Shown: positions 5,234 through 5,512 of the stretch, piece after piece | How the letters are laid out: each line of letters opens with the position of its first letter | Position numbering within the stretch: the stretch's first letter is position 1 | Origin: Candidatus Tayloriibacteriota bacterium | GTDB taxonomy: Bacteria > Patescibacteriota > Minisyncoccia > Phycocordibacterales > GWA1-40-21 | DNA length: 5,512 nucleotides | Direction: 5' to 3' | Assembly: GCA_026395155.1 (NCBI GenBank) | Contig: JAPLZG010000060.1 | Span: 9,415 to 14,926, forward strand | Notes under the pieces: model-generated | What the model saw: the letters and a program-made list of their open reading frames with translations, nothing else | Databases searched by the model: none | What the model was told of the DNA's origin: nothing | Translations under genes and position numbers: made by a program

Positions 5234-5512
5234 ATGAAATACATAGAATTATTAAAAAACATACAAAATCCTATATTTTCAATCCAGGATATAAAATTAA
5301 TGGGATATAAAGTAATTTCCTCCCAGCTCTCTTCCTATGCAAAAAAGGGGCAAATAGTCAGACTAAAAAACGGACTGTATTTAATAGCCGACAAAAAAGA
5401 TACAGCTGTTATAGAAAACATAGCCTTAAAAATGTATGAGCCAAGCTATATAAGTTTGGAATGGGCACTTAGTATGTACGGCATAATACCAGAGATTGTA
5501 TATAACGTAACA
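5234..5512 (+). CDS. AbiEi-family type IV antitoxin-like protein, partial (C-terminus beyond right edge)
   Basis: The ATG at 5234 opens 93 codons that run to the window edge without a stop; the family is usually about 190-280 residues, so half or more is missing. The N-terminus looks like the short winged-helix domain of AbiEi proteins: a helix, then FSIQDIKLMGY, VISSQLSSYAKKGQI and the wing-like KGQIVRLKNGLY (38-49). The next block, ENIALKMYEPSYISLEWALSMYG followed by IIPE, has the characteristic PSYISLE (70-76) and YGIIPE (82-87). AbiEi is the antitoxin and transcriptional repressor of AbiE systems and is normally followed by the AbiEii nucleotidyltransferase toxin, which would lie beyond the right edge. 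Related stand-alone regulators exist, so a toxin partner is not assured. Its base composition (20 G+C of 60 at 5341-5400) is higher than that of most of the neighbouring operon. Confidence 0.82.
   Translation, partial: MKYIELLKNIQNPIFSIQDIKLMGYKVISSQLSSYAKKGQIVRLKNGLYLIADKKDTAVIENIALKMYEPSYISLEWALSMYGIIPEIVYNVT

Overview
The window comes from a very AT-rich bacterium and holds the end of a surface-polysaccharide locus, followed by a gene-free boundary and the start of a toxin-antitoxin-type gene. A Wzx-type flippase and a UDP-galactopyranose mutase point to O-antigen, capsule or similar glycan synthesis. The phylum cannot be fixed from this window. The last gene has a classical TTGACA / TATACT promoter, but almost no gene has a Shine-Dalgarno sequence at a normal distance. 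I therefore leave the taxonomy open.

Layout, left to right. Positions 1-986 (minus strand) encode the first 328 residues of a Wzx-like flippase that runs off the left edge. A 52-bp AT-rich gap separates it from a divergent, tightly packed plus-strand operon. This operon contains glf (1039-2130), a GtrA-family small membrane protein (2139-2564), a family-2 glycosyltransferase (2557-3267) and a large GT-C membrane glycosyltransferase (3282-4819). The GT-C gene is split by an apparent single-base frameshift near 3467. Restoring one G joins the halves into a 512-residue protein with continuous family-like sequence.

The operon reads as one pathway. Glf makes UDP-galactofuranose. The GT2 enzyme would load a sugar onto polyprenyl phosphate, GtrA would help carry the lipid-linked sugar across the membrane, and the GT-C enzyme would transfer it to a glycan outside. 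That resembles three-component Gtr glycan-modification systems. Galactofuranose as the sugar is an inference from the neighbouring glf, and the broken GT-C gene suggests the last step may be lost, phase-variable or mis-sequenced.

Positions 4820-5233 contain no convincing gene. They hold two exact 26-bp copies of a hairpin-forming repeat 70 bp apart, in locally GC-rich sequence, and a 19-bp-arm near-perfect palindrome just upstream of a strong promoter. That promoter leads into the N-terminal 93 residues of an AbiEi-family (type IV antitoxin-like) protein, which runs off the right edge. The palindrome is a candidate operator for it.
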